A stretch of DNA of 64,000 nucleotides from Meghimatium bilineatum (taxonomy: Eukaryota; Mollusca; Gastropoda; Stylommatophora; Philomycidae), in assembly GCA_034231615.1 (NCBI GenBank), contig CM067298.1, positions 37,082,127-37,146,126 on the forward strand, read 5' to 3'. Below are positions 55,010 through 64,000 of this stretch, piece after piece (position 1 is the first letter of the stretch; each line of letters starts with the position of its first letter). A program made the translations under genes and the position numbers. The notes below the pieces were generated by a model. The model was not told where the DNA came from. It searched no databases and was given only the letters and a program-made list of their open reading frames with translations.

Positions 55010-56140
55010 TTCCCCAGGTGAATGATTGTTGATCGCATTTACACTTGCCATTTTAAGCATAAGGGTGGGAGCGTAAGCTCTCGTTCCAAGGCCAGATGTG
55101 TCGCTGAGGTTGCATTTAGTCCATGTTTGTTCAAAGCTATCTTGATGTTTTCTATCCACCATTTTCTTGGTCTACCTTTGGCCTTACGCCTGGATATACT
55201 TTTGTTATATTCTCTTATTGGAATTTGGTTTGGCTTCATTCTCATAAGGTGACCGAACCATTTTACTTGCTGTCTCTCAATATGTTCAATACATGATATT
55301 ATACAAATTCTTTTCCTAATTTATTCTTTTCTTATTTTATCTAGTTTGGTAACCATTGCAGCTTTTCTCAGACACTTCATTTCACATGTGACGATTTTTC
55401 TCTGTTGCGAAACTGTTAAAGACCATGTTTGACATTGGTAGCACAGTGTTGGTATAAAAATTGTAGATATTATCTGTATTTTTATTTCCATCTTGATCTT
55501 TGGGTGAAGAAGTAATGGTGAAAGTTTGTAAGTCACTGTGTTTGATTTCTGGCACCATGTTTCTATTTCTCTGTCTAGTCTTTCATCTTCTGAAAAAATT
55601 CTGCCTAGATATTTACATTTTTTGGCTTGTTTCACTTTGGTGTTATCTATTGTTATATCCATTGGTGTTGAAGACTGTTTTTTGTACATTAATTTTCATG
55701 TACTTCTGACATGCTAACAGCTATGTATTGATGTAAATTTGCAAAGTTTCCTTATCTTTTTATATTAGACTTTGAGCATTGGCAAATAATAGTTCATTGA
55801 TTTCAATATTAAATTCCTCATTAGGTTTATTTGCAATGTTTTCCTCTTTGTTGATGTGAGCTTCTTTTATTATTCTGTCCATGTATATGTTGAAAAGTAG
55901 ATATGAAAGTATGCATCCTTTTCTTACTCCAGATCTTGTTTCAAAAGGTTCAGTCATTCCATCTGTTCTTACTGATCTTTGGCATTTTTTATATATTGCT
56001 TTTATATTGTCTAACAGTTGTCCTCTAATGTTATAAATATCTAAGGTTTCCCATAGAATGTTTCTATCTACTTTGTCGAATGCCTTTTCCTGGTCTACAA
56101 ATACTGTGTTTAAATCCTGATTCTTGCAAGCTTCTTGAAG
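55010..56140 (-). mobile_element. LINE fragment, late reverse transcriptase to C-terminus
   Basis: Minus-strand frames give, in 5' to 3' order, a VFVDQEKAFDKVDR-like piece near 56095-56050, TRSGVRKGCILSYLLFNIYMDRIIKEA (55957-55760) and INELLFANAQSLI, in which the catalytic box is changed to FANA. Then follow CKYLGRIFSEDERLDREIETWCQK and TLCYQCQTWSLTVSQQRKIVTCEMKCLR (55689-55321) and a final SRRKAKGRPRKWWIENIK (55245-55039). It is related to LINE A but a distinct subfamily. Several frameshifts and the lost catalytic Asp pair make it dead. Confidence 0.7.
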
Positions 56141-56304
56141 ACAAAATATTAGCTATGAAAGGTCATATAAGGTATCAAAAGAAAGATAATTGAATGTTGA
56201 ATCCATACACAATATAAAATTATAAGAATTGTAACAATAAAATACACAAATTACACCACAAGCAGGAATGTTAGTGAACAGAAATTTTTTGGACAAGCAT
56301 TTTG

Positions 56305-56410
56305 TTCTATACTCCTTCTGCGTTGAGCATCTGTGATCATGCTATATTGTCAGGCCTGTCTTCAAGACGAAGTCCACTGTCTTCTCCAGGTCAGAGCGGC
56401 TGCCCCATTA
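56305..56410 (-). mobile_element. LINE 3' end, same tail as at 12-230
   Basis: The sequence ccttctgcgttgagcatctgtgatcatgctatattgtcaggcctgtc ... ctccaggtcagagcggctgccccat is nearly identical to 14-105. It is truncated after about 100 bases. Confidence 0.65.
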
Positions 56411-57320
56411 CTTTTGCCTCAACACACTCCATTACTTTTCCCTCAACACACTCCTTCAATTTTATAATCAAAAACACTATTGTTTTCAGACACATCACTG
56501 AAAAAATGTGTCCAATTAGAAAACTCAAAGAATAATAAAGCCAGATGTTTGCTGAATCTGTGAGCTCTCTTACTAGTGAAAGATGAATCCATTTTGCTAA
56601 TTTCAGAACATCAGAACCTACCTTGTTAGAATTTCAATTTAAAATAAATATGTCACTCTGGTCAAATCACATGGTACCATGAGGGTTTCATTTCTTTAAT
56701 TTTTTTTTCTCTAGGCATGTGAACGCAAGTTGTGTTGTTCCTACTTATCATTTTTTATGTATACATGTATGTTATCCTTGATAAAGGACTTTCAGTCAAA
56801 ATGTCGATTTGTGTGCGTGCCTGTGTTTGTTTCATGTTATTAGCAAAACTTCATTACTCCATTTCATGCTTTACCTGTTTCATTTCGTTGACCAGATTTG
56901 TACATTTTAAAAGCTAAATAAGTTAATGCTAATTCACCCAAGCAAAGCATATTTAGATGGTATATCTGCAAAAATAATATATCGTTGATACGTCTACAAT
57001 CAATTTCTATCTGCATCGATTAATCGTTTTTACATATGGAAAAAATTAAGCATCATGTAGTTACATGTAGCTAAGTGAATGTATAGCAACTGGTGACAAA
57101 TAACTCCTGCTGTCTTTTACCACTAGAAAACCACTGACGATGTATTACTCCAGTGGCATGGTAAATGTTAAGAGCATATTCCTTACTGTAATCAGAGTTG
57201 CAGTGACTTGAATGTCACAGACATAAAATGATCTGTGCCATCAAAGTGTGTATGCATAGAAGTAGGAGATCTTGCATGGATATTGGTAGAAACAGTCTCA
57301 GTGTTTCCTGTCAGTCTTAC
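56411..57320. other. Non-coding stretch with a repeat R5 copy
   Basis: A duplicated cattacttttgcctcaacacactcc / cattacttttccctcaacacactcc lies at 56405-56455. Repeat R5 occupies about 56770-56890. The remainder shows nothing recognisable. Confidence 0.4.
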
Positions 57321-57324
57321 TTCT

Positions 57325-57385
57325 TCTTCTTCTTCTTTCGTTCACTTGAAACATGTCTATATCTGTAATTCTGTCTCGTCAGTCT
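57325..57385 (-). mobile_element. Solo LINE family B 3' terminus
   Basis: The stretch cttcttcttcttctttcgttcacttgaaacatgtctatatctgtaattctgtctc is the extreme 3' end of LINE B, identical to 58662-58715 except for indels. Only about 60 bases were inserted. Confidence 0.65.
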
Positions 57386-57689
57386 TACTTGTTTGGGTCT
57401 GATAATATATAAAAATTATGGTATATATATGTGGTGGTCCCAGCACATAAACCACCATTGATACAAGGGCTGTTCACTAAGTTCTCAAGGGACTGTTTTT
57501 GGAGGGTGAAAAGTAGACTTGCAGACTAGTTATTTCTCCTTCAAAATAGTTCCCATTTGACTATATACACTTATTCCAGTGCTTCTGCTACTGTAGAAAG
57601 TACCATTGGTAGAAAATTTTTGGAATAGTCTTAATTTTTCTCATGTTGGCTCTTTCTCTGCCCTTTCATTGTTCTCTTAAGTTGTACTC

Positions 57690-58440
57690 TAGTCACTGAG
57701 AATGAACCAATCAAGACTAGGACTTTTACAACAACAACAAACATCCCGTACAAGTACTGAAATATTCTCAGGAACACAAACATACAACATCCGTATTCGT
57801 ACTGTAAGAAAATATAGACCTGCTTACAAACATCAATAACATAGAGACAGGACAATGTTGCTTGAAACAATAGCTTATACAAGTAAATTAAAGTAGGAAG
57901 CATGAGGATAAATGAAAATAATTCTTATGGTTTGCGAGAATTGAACCATGTCCATTCTAGCAGCACTGAATTGCCTGGCAGCTCAAGTAAAAAGGTTTTC
58001 CGTATTTGACAACCACATTTCTCCCTCCCCCCACCTCCCTTTCAAGTTTTCTTTCAAGTTACTGAGAACAGACCAATCGAAACCTCATTCTTCCTACTTG
58101 AATTTACTTGTATAAGCTATTATTTGAAGCATTGTCCTGTCTCTATGTTATTTATTTTTATAGCAGGCCTATAGGTCCTTATAGTACAAATAAGTGTGTT
58201 GTATATGTGTGTTCCTGAGGATACTTCAATACTTGTATGGTTCATTGTTTTAATAGTCCTTGTCTTGATTGATCTGTTCTTAGTGACTTGAGTAAACAGT
58301 TTGAATGTCTTGACAAGATCACATCTTTTTTTGGGGTTGGTCAAGTCCAGAAACCTGTTTACTTGAACTGCCAGGCGATTCGGTTCCACTTGAATTGACC
58401 TGGTTCATTTCCCGTCAGCCTTAAGAATAGTTTTATGAAG
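57690..58440. repeat. Large fold-back locus 2 from the same SINE-like repeat
   Basis: The left arm (ttttacaacaacaacaaacatcccgtac ... acaatgttgcttgaaacaatagcttatacaagtaaatt) and right arm (aatttacttgtataagctattatttgaagcattgtcctg ... cttgtatggttcattgttttaatagtcctt) are inverted copies separated by about 200 bp. Both match the repeat at 27700-28450. The outer right end carries gacctggttcatttcccgtcag, the B-box-like string. Having the same repeat in an inverted pair twice in one window argues for a structural property of the family. Confidence 0.7.
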
Positions 58441-58659
58441 ACCAACAGATTATAGGACTAAAACTATGACAAAACTTATTTTATATGTAAGTACTATTGT
58501 TATACAGTTTTACAAAAGTCTTACCTATTATCAATTTAAAAAAGTCTTACCAATTCACTAGATCTAGGAATTAGTCTGACACACAACATAAAAATATTCA
58601 ATAGTGAATACATTGTGGTGAAATGTCTTTACTTCTTGATGTCATTTTATAATGGAACT

Positions 58660-61600
58660 TCTTCTTCTTTCGTTCACTTGAAACATGTCTATATCTGTAA
58701 TTCTGTCTCCTTAATAAAACTCACTGTCTTTTGTAGTTCATACATTGTCCCATAGAGCTTTGATTCCAGTGTTGTTTCCTCTGGACAATATGTCTGCCTC
58801 AGCATTTCATGCTCAGAACACTCTTGAAGTATATGTTTGGCACTCTGTACTGCATGTACACATGGCTGTGTTGCCAATCTTGAACTTTCTATACATGTGA
58901 CTGCAGATTCGGTTGTGTCCTGTTCTGAGACGTAGAATTATAACTTGTTCTGATCTGTTCATAATGTGATAATCATCTTGTGTTGGTGTTTGTGGCTTTC
59001 TTATTGACTTAATCATATGTTTTTTCTGATGGTAGGTGATTGGTATATCTGGTTGGTCTTCAGCAGCACCTTCCTTAGCCAGTTGGTCTGCTTTTTCATT
59101 TCCTGGTATTCCACAGTGAGAGGGTATCCACTGCATGGTTACCCTATACTGGTAAGACAATTCACTAAGTAGTTTTTTCAAGTCTGTTAGTTTTCCAGAC
59201 TGGAGAGCTTGAAGCACTGACCTTGCATCTATCAGGAATACCACAGGCTATAGGTCAGAGTTGGAGTTCAGCAGTTTTTTAGCTGCCACACTAATTGCCT
59301 GGATTTCTGCATCATAATTATTGCAGAATTTTCCTGTCGGTGTTCTGATTGTATCTCTAGGCTTGTGTGGATATTCTATATATACACCTGCACCTCCATT
59401 CCTCACAGCATTCTGTGCTGACCCATCTGTGTATACTCTGACCCATATATCTTGTGGATATTCCTCATCCAGGAAACTGAGGGTGACTGTCCTCCGCTGC
59501 ACACTGTTCAGTTCGTCCTTGCTTAGTATTCCTTTCACATGGGTCTGAATGTATATTGGCATTCCATGCCTTTCACTCCATGGGGTTTGTTCTGGTACAG
59601 ACCTTAAGGGGCTGTCGACTTCAGGTAGGTCTGTAAGTTGCCTATGGAGTCGTTTAGCTTGATGGATAAAGCTGCTTCTTTTCAGTTGCCCCATTGCTAG
59701 TTTTTGGAATCTTTCCTTCATTGGATGACTTGGCATACACTGAAACTTTTCTGCCTGAATTGGTACTTTTGTGTCTCTGCGTTCGCCAAGTATTTGCATT
59801 CTTCCCATTTTCTGCATCTCTGCTATGGGTGTTGATTTCATTGCTCCCAACATTATTCTAAGTGCCTGGTTTTGCACTTTATCTAGAACTTGTAATGTGA
59901 TGTTTGATGCAGGGCACCAAGCAGCTGTACCATATTCCAGGTGTGGTCTTATGCCTTGCTGGTAAACGTTACTGAGTATTTTCCCACTGGCTCCCCATGT
60001 GGTTCCACTTAGTTTTCTCAGGATAGCTAACTTCCTCCTGGCTTTTGTTGTTGCTTTGTTTATGTGCTGCTTCCATGTCAGCTTATCATCAAAAGTAACT
60101 CCAAGGTATGTGGGTTGTTTGTCTTCTTTCAAGAGCTCTTCATCTATTTTGATATGACCGGCCTTTTTGTTTTGGTGAGAGGGTAAAGAGTGTAGTGCTG
60201 CACTTATCTGTTTTAATGCTGACGCACCATCTATTTGCCCATAAGGTTAGGGCATCGATAGCTCTTTGTATTTGTTTAGTGGCCACTGTCGCATGTTCTT
60301 CCGTGCACCAGATCACCAGGTCGTCAGCATACATTGCCACTTTGATCCCATGTGGTAGTTCAGCAACTAGGTCATTGATGAAAACCAAGAAAAGTGTGGG
60401 TGACAGGACTCCTCCCTGGGGGACTCCATGACACAGTAGGACCTTCTTGCTTTTGCGACCATCTAATTATACCCTGGCTCTTTTATTATGCAGGTATGCT
60501 TTTACTCATTTGTACATTCTTGAGCTAACCCTGCAATTTCACAATTTCTTTAGGAGCCCTTCTTTCCAGACCTTATCAAATGCTTTCCTGAGGTCTATCC
60601 ATGCTGTTAGTACCAGTTTCTTATCTTGGAAGGCATCCTCAATCTCTTGGGAGAGGTAGGTTGCCTGATCTTCTGTAGAGTAGCACTGTCTGAAACCTGC
60701 TTGCTGTGATACCAGAAGGTTTTCACTTTCAAGGTACCACTGCATCCTAAGATTGATAATGCGTTCCATTGTTTTGCATAGACAGCTTGTGAGGCTGATG
60801 GGCCTGTAGTTGGAGACTGTGTTGCCATCTTTTCCTGATTTGAGGAGAGGTATCATTATTGCTTCTCTCCACGCCTGTGGTACATTACCTGTGGACCAGC
60901 TTGTGTTAAAGATCTGCAGCAGCTTTGCTCTTGCTGCAATTCCCAGGTTTCTAATCATTTCATTGGACACTCCATCAGCTCCAGGGGACTTTTTCATTTT
61001 CAATTTGGATATTGCATGCTCCAGTTCTCTCATTGTGATTGGTGCCTCCATCACTTCAGGTATAGGTTCGCCTTGTCCAATGTTTTGCTGGTTCTCTTGA
61101 ACCTCCTGTTGTTTGTCTGGGCTGACTTTGATGTTATTGTCTTCTGCAAAGTAATCAGCTGCATGTTAACCTGTTAAAATGTTTCTATCTTTATAAAGTG
61201 TGATCCTGGTGTTTCTCCCTGTACCTTCATCATTTAGTTGTTTTACAAGTTTCCATAATTTCCTAGTATATATTTCTAGGTTCAGCGACTCTGTTTTTTC
61301 TTTCCAGCTGCTCCGTCTGGCTTGTAACTTGGCTCTTTGAAATTTAGCCTTTGTTTGCTGATATTTGTTGTGATGTTCTTGGCTAGGTCTGTTCTCAGCC
61401 TGCTGTCTAGATGTTTCCATCTCATTTTGCAGCTTTTCCAGTTCATCATTCCAGTAGGGTTTGTAGTTTTTGCGTGCCCCTCTCTGGGTATGGTTTTACT
61501 AGCAGCATGTAGTATACATCTATTAAATTCACTCACTGCTCTATTGATGTATTTGTCCAAGTTCATGTCCTTAGCTAGAACACTGGTTAAATGCTGGTAC

Positions 61601-61850
61601 ATTTTCCAGTCTGCCTTCTTATAGTTCCACCTAGTGAGCGTGCTGTTGTCCTTGGTATATTCATTGTGAATTTCCAGAAATACTGGTCTGTGATCACTAC
61701 CCCAAAGCTGCTTTCCAACGACACGTGTGATTATCCATTCCAGGCCTGGTGAGTGGAATGCTAGGTCTGGTGTAGAGGTGGTGTGCCATGCTCTTGAGTA
61801 GAAGGTTGGTGAGTCTGCTGGCTAGTTAATAAGGATGAGATTATTTTCAT
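58660..61850 (-). mobile_element. LINE family B, longest copy: endonuclease end, reverse transcriptase, RNase H
   Basis: Read on the minus strand, it opens with the end of an AP-type endonuclease (WGSDHRPVFLEI near 61700). Reverse transcriptase motifs follow: KMKKSPGADGVSNEMI, NYRPISLTSCLCKTMERI, QQAGFRQCYSTEDQ, WIDLRKAFDKVW, VPQGGVLSPTLF near 60410, and an intact VAMYADDLVIW. Next come YLGVTFDDKLTWKQHI and the connection region. RNase H retains its acidic residues: VYTDGSAQN, YDAEIQAIS, DARSVLQAL, SHCGIPGNEKADQLAKE. The 3' end is the terminus seen at 18312. A handful of frameshifts and stops separate the frames (61602-61282, 61054-60539, 60388-60140, 60132-59248, 59244-58813). It is an I/Jockey-group element. 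The 5' ORF1 is missing. Confidence 0.85.
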
Positions 61851-62472
61851 CCTACCAGCTCTCATGATAATGGAACTAACATGTTACTAATATTTTCTTT
61901 AGAAACAAACGTAATTCAAAAAAATTCCTCATTCATTAAAATTTCTGGGAAAATGGTATCCATTTCAACAGATTTTTCTCGATTTAGAGAAGTAAAGAAA
62001 TGCAGGGAAAGGAAGTTCAATTTAGCTTCCATAAGGGTTGCGAATTAGGGTCACATTAACTATAAGAATCATGTAGTTCCATATTGTTAAATGAGTGCAT
62101 AGCAACGGATGACTGGAACCTCCAATAGCTGTAAATGGAAAGCGATGTGCGCTGCGACAGAGCACCACAGGTTAAATAAGAAGGTGGGCAAATTCATCAC
62201 ACCATTTTCTATGACCGACAAAACTGATTTAAAATTGCCATGTGCATAGGCCCCTAAGCTCACAAAATATTAAATCACAAACTATCTGGGCCAAACTGTA
62301 AAATAGGATGCTGAACAGTAATACATTTAAAATGAATTCTAAAATTCATTCAAGTATAAAATATACATGTATGTTTAGGTATCACATATTTTATAATGCT
62401 GTTTTTAGTGCTTGTCTACAACTTCAGCATTATTTAAAACTTCAATCAAGTTTTTGAAAAGGTTATATACAC
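61851..62472. other. Non-coding stretch with repeat R4 piece
   Basis: At 62060-62115 (atcatgtagttccatattgttaaatgagtgcatagcaacgg) it matches repeat R4. No coding content was seen. Confidence 0.4.
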
Positions 62473-62938
62473 CAGGGGTCGGCAACCTATGGCACGCCAA
62501 GAAATTTCATATAGCACGCAGACTCAAATGGATCAACCTATTCTTGTGAGCAAATTTTCTCTCACATGAAAGCAGTGCTAAATCCACAACATAGTCGCCT
62601 AACGCCTGAACATTCAGAAAATCATGTCAAACTCAAAGTGACAAAGTATGTTGTTGATATTGAGCAACTGGCCAAGACCAAGCAAAGGCAAGGCTCCCAT
62701 TAATAATAAAAAAGTTTTTTTTTAAATCTTTCAAGAAAATATTTTTTTAAATGTTGTTTACAACTTTACATATTATTGAATATCACTATCTATTAATTAA
62801 TTAAAATATAAAAATAAAATCTATGGTAAAATAAGAATATTGACCTCAACTTGTAAAAAAATGATATGTGATGTTGGCACTCTGAACAGTTTCAAACCTT
62901 AAGTTGGCACACAGTTAGCAAAAGGTTGCCGACCCTTG
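62473..62938. mobile_element. hAT-type MITE with perfect 8-bp target duplication
   Basis: It starts caggggtcggcaacctatggcacgcc and ends gcaaaaggttgccgacccttg, giving terminal inverted repeats of about 16 bp. ATATACAC is present immediately left (62465-62472) and right (62939-62946). The 8-bp duplication and CAGGGGTCGGCAA-type ends are hallmarks of hAT elements. The 466-bp interior encodes no transposase. Intact ends and a perfect duplication suggest a fairly recent insertion. Confidence 0.9.
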
Positions 62939-63344
62939 ATATACACCATCCTTTTTACACAATAAAAGCTCAATCCTGAAGATCCACTCAAAACATTGGT
63001 CACCACCATACATTAACTACTTTAAACAGATTCTATCAGCTCATTTTACTGGATATAACTTTTTTATGTTATTTGCATAGACCGTATTTCTTGAAAAATA
63101 TTTTTTAAATATTGTACAAGTATAGTAAATAGAAAAGACAGTACAAATATATGAAATTTCCTTGGTGTATCGAGTCATTTTTCCTGTGTTCACAAGGATA
63201 CAGATTTGATACTGGTCCATGATAACCTTGTTGTTTTATTTTGTGTTTTAGCTCCTTGGGCATTTCTGCTTAAAACTACAGTTGCGAAATAATAACTGGT
63301 TTAGATATATTGATTATCATCTTTGTGCACAGGAAATATCCATC

Positions 63345-63770
63345 AATCAATCAAGTGCCACGCCAAGTGGCATAAGAGATCATGCTGTTCCACAACTATC
63401 TGTCTCTTGTGTTGTTAATAAGTTCAGTCAGTGACTTATTTTTGTGCCATAGTGACAACCCATCCAGAAAATTATTTCTTTGTCTTCCTCTGTCTTTTCT
63501 TCCCTTGATCTTTCTGGTGGTTACTAAATGTTCAAGTTTTACCTTCCTCATCATGACCTAAAAATCTTGATTTTCTGCTTCTATTTTTTACTATAATCTA
63601 TCGTCTTATTCAAGAATCTCTGAGAACTTCTACAATAGTTTTCATGGATGCCCATGATATTTTCATAATTCTTCTTTAAAAAACACATCTCAATTGCTTC
63701 CAGCATACCTTTGACACTTTTGTATTCTGTCCATGCTTCACTTCCACAATTTTGCACAATGAGAAATAAC
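63345..63770 (-). mobile_element. LINE family C tail with preceding region
   Basis: On the minus strand, NCGSEAWTEYKSVKGMLEAIEMCFLKKNYENIMGI (63772-63581) matches the 'YGSETWTl.K...k.L.A.EM...RR..RI.W' segment. The plus-strand text at 63350-63560 (caatcaagtgccacgccaagtggcata ...) matches the family C tail at 26190 in the same orientation. Frameshifts separate the two parts. Confidence 0.65.
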
Positions 63771-64000
63771 AAGAATTTCTATGAAGAACACTTTCTAATT
63801 TTACTTTAATCCTGTTGCTTACTTCACCACGTGATCCATTTATTTCTGTTTGAATTTGTTTCACAATATCTAATGCATCATAAAGTGCAGTCCCTTCGCT
63901 TTCCAGACGTTTTATTGCTTTTGAAATTGCCGAAAAGTTTGACTTTATATAAGTCAGATTTTGTGATAGTCTGGTAGAAAATAAGCTTTGCACTGCTTGT
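63771..64000 (-). pseudogene. hAT-like transposase fragment
   Basis: The minus-strand frame from 63993 contains LTYIKSNFSAISKAIKRLESEGTALYDALDIVKQIQTEINGSRGEVSNRIKVKLESVLHRN. The pattern '..IK..F..l...I..LE....L.dAl.iv..........G.v..K...VL.rNpGy' is one I associate with transposase-derived proteins of the hAT group. It continues beyond the window's right edge, and its left end is joined to LINE sequence. This is a partial gene; activity is unlikely. Confidence 0.5.

Noticed and set aside
59321..61624. Plus-strand frames opposite LINE B.
   Set aside because: They are antisense to the motif-bearing minus-strand retrotransposon ORFs.

Overview
The window is eukaryotic: AT-rich, intron-dominated and packed with degraded transposable elements (TEs). 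It looks like a marine invertebrate, possibly a mollusc or another lophotrochozoan. That guess rests only on the mix of non-LTR retrotransposons, tRNA-derived SINEs and small DNA transposons, and I cannot name the species.

The only cellular gene I can support runs left to right across the first 50 kb. Seven exons (1627-1779, 14645-15223, 19666-19809, 25304-26093, 36922-37350, 43277-43359, 49299-49532) have good splice signals and matching phases (0/0/0/1/1/0). Together they encode about 800 residues of a PARP14-like protein. An N-terminal region of probable KH-like repeats leads into two macrodomain-like segments, both apparently lacking the ADP-ribose-binding signature. Neither the start codon nor the catalytic PARP end lies in the window, so the gene should continue on both sides. 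Its introns are 4-13 kb long and hold nearly everything else.

Region by region. 0-6 kb: a LINE tail, exon 1, an element with a 24-bp minisatellite, and a GC-richer block. 6-13 kb: a dead DDE transposase and two LINE fragments, each interrupted by a small DNA transposon whose empty site can be reconstructed. 13-24 kb: LINE debris around exons 2 and 3, and a 2-kb LINE reverse transcriptase on the minus strand. 25-30 kb: exon 4, LINE tails and a large fold-back structure. 30.07-34.97 kb: a 4.9-kb terminal-inverted-repeat (TIR) element with a perfect 6-bp target duplication. It carries a 201-bp tandem array, a broken gene for a cysteine-pair protein and a second copy of the minisatellite element. 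35-49.5 kb: exons 5-7 with LINE debris. 49.8-51.4 kb: a second, inverted, shorter member of the TIR family with its own 6-bp duplication. 52-64 kb: SINEs, a second fold-back locus, a long LINE with an RNase H domain, a hAT-type MITE with a perfect 8-bp duplication, and a hAT-like transposase fragment at the right edge.

The most unusual items are the 6-bp-duplication TIR family with its cargo, the mirrored 24-bp coding minisatellites, and the degenerate macrodomains of the PARP14-like gene. No operons, CRISPR arrays, rRNA genes or intact tRNA genes were seen. All family assignments come from reading motifs; no database search was run.
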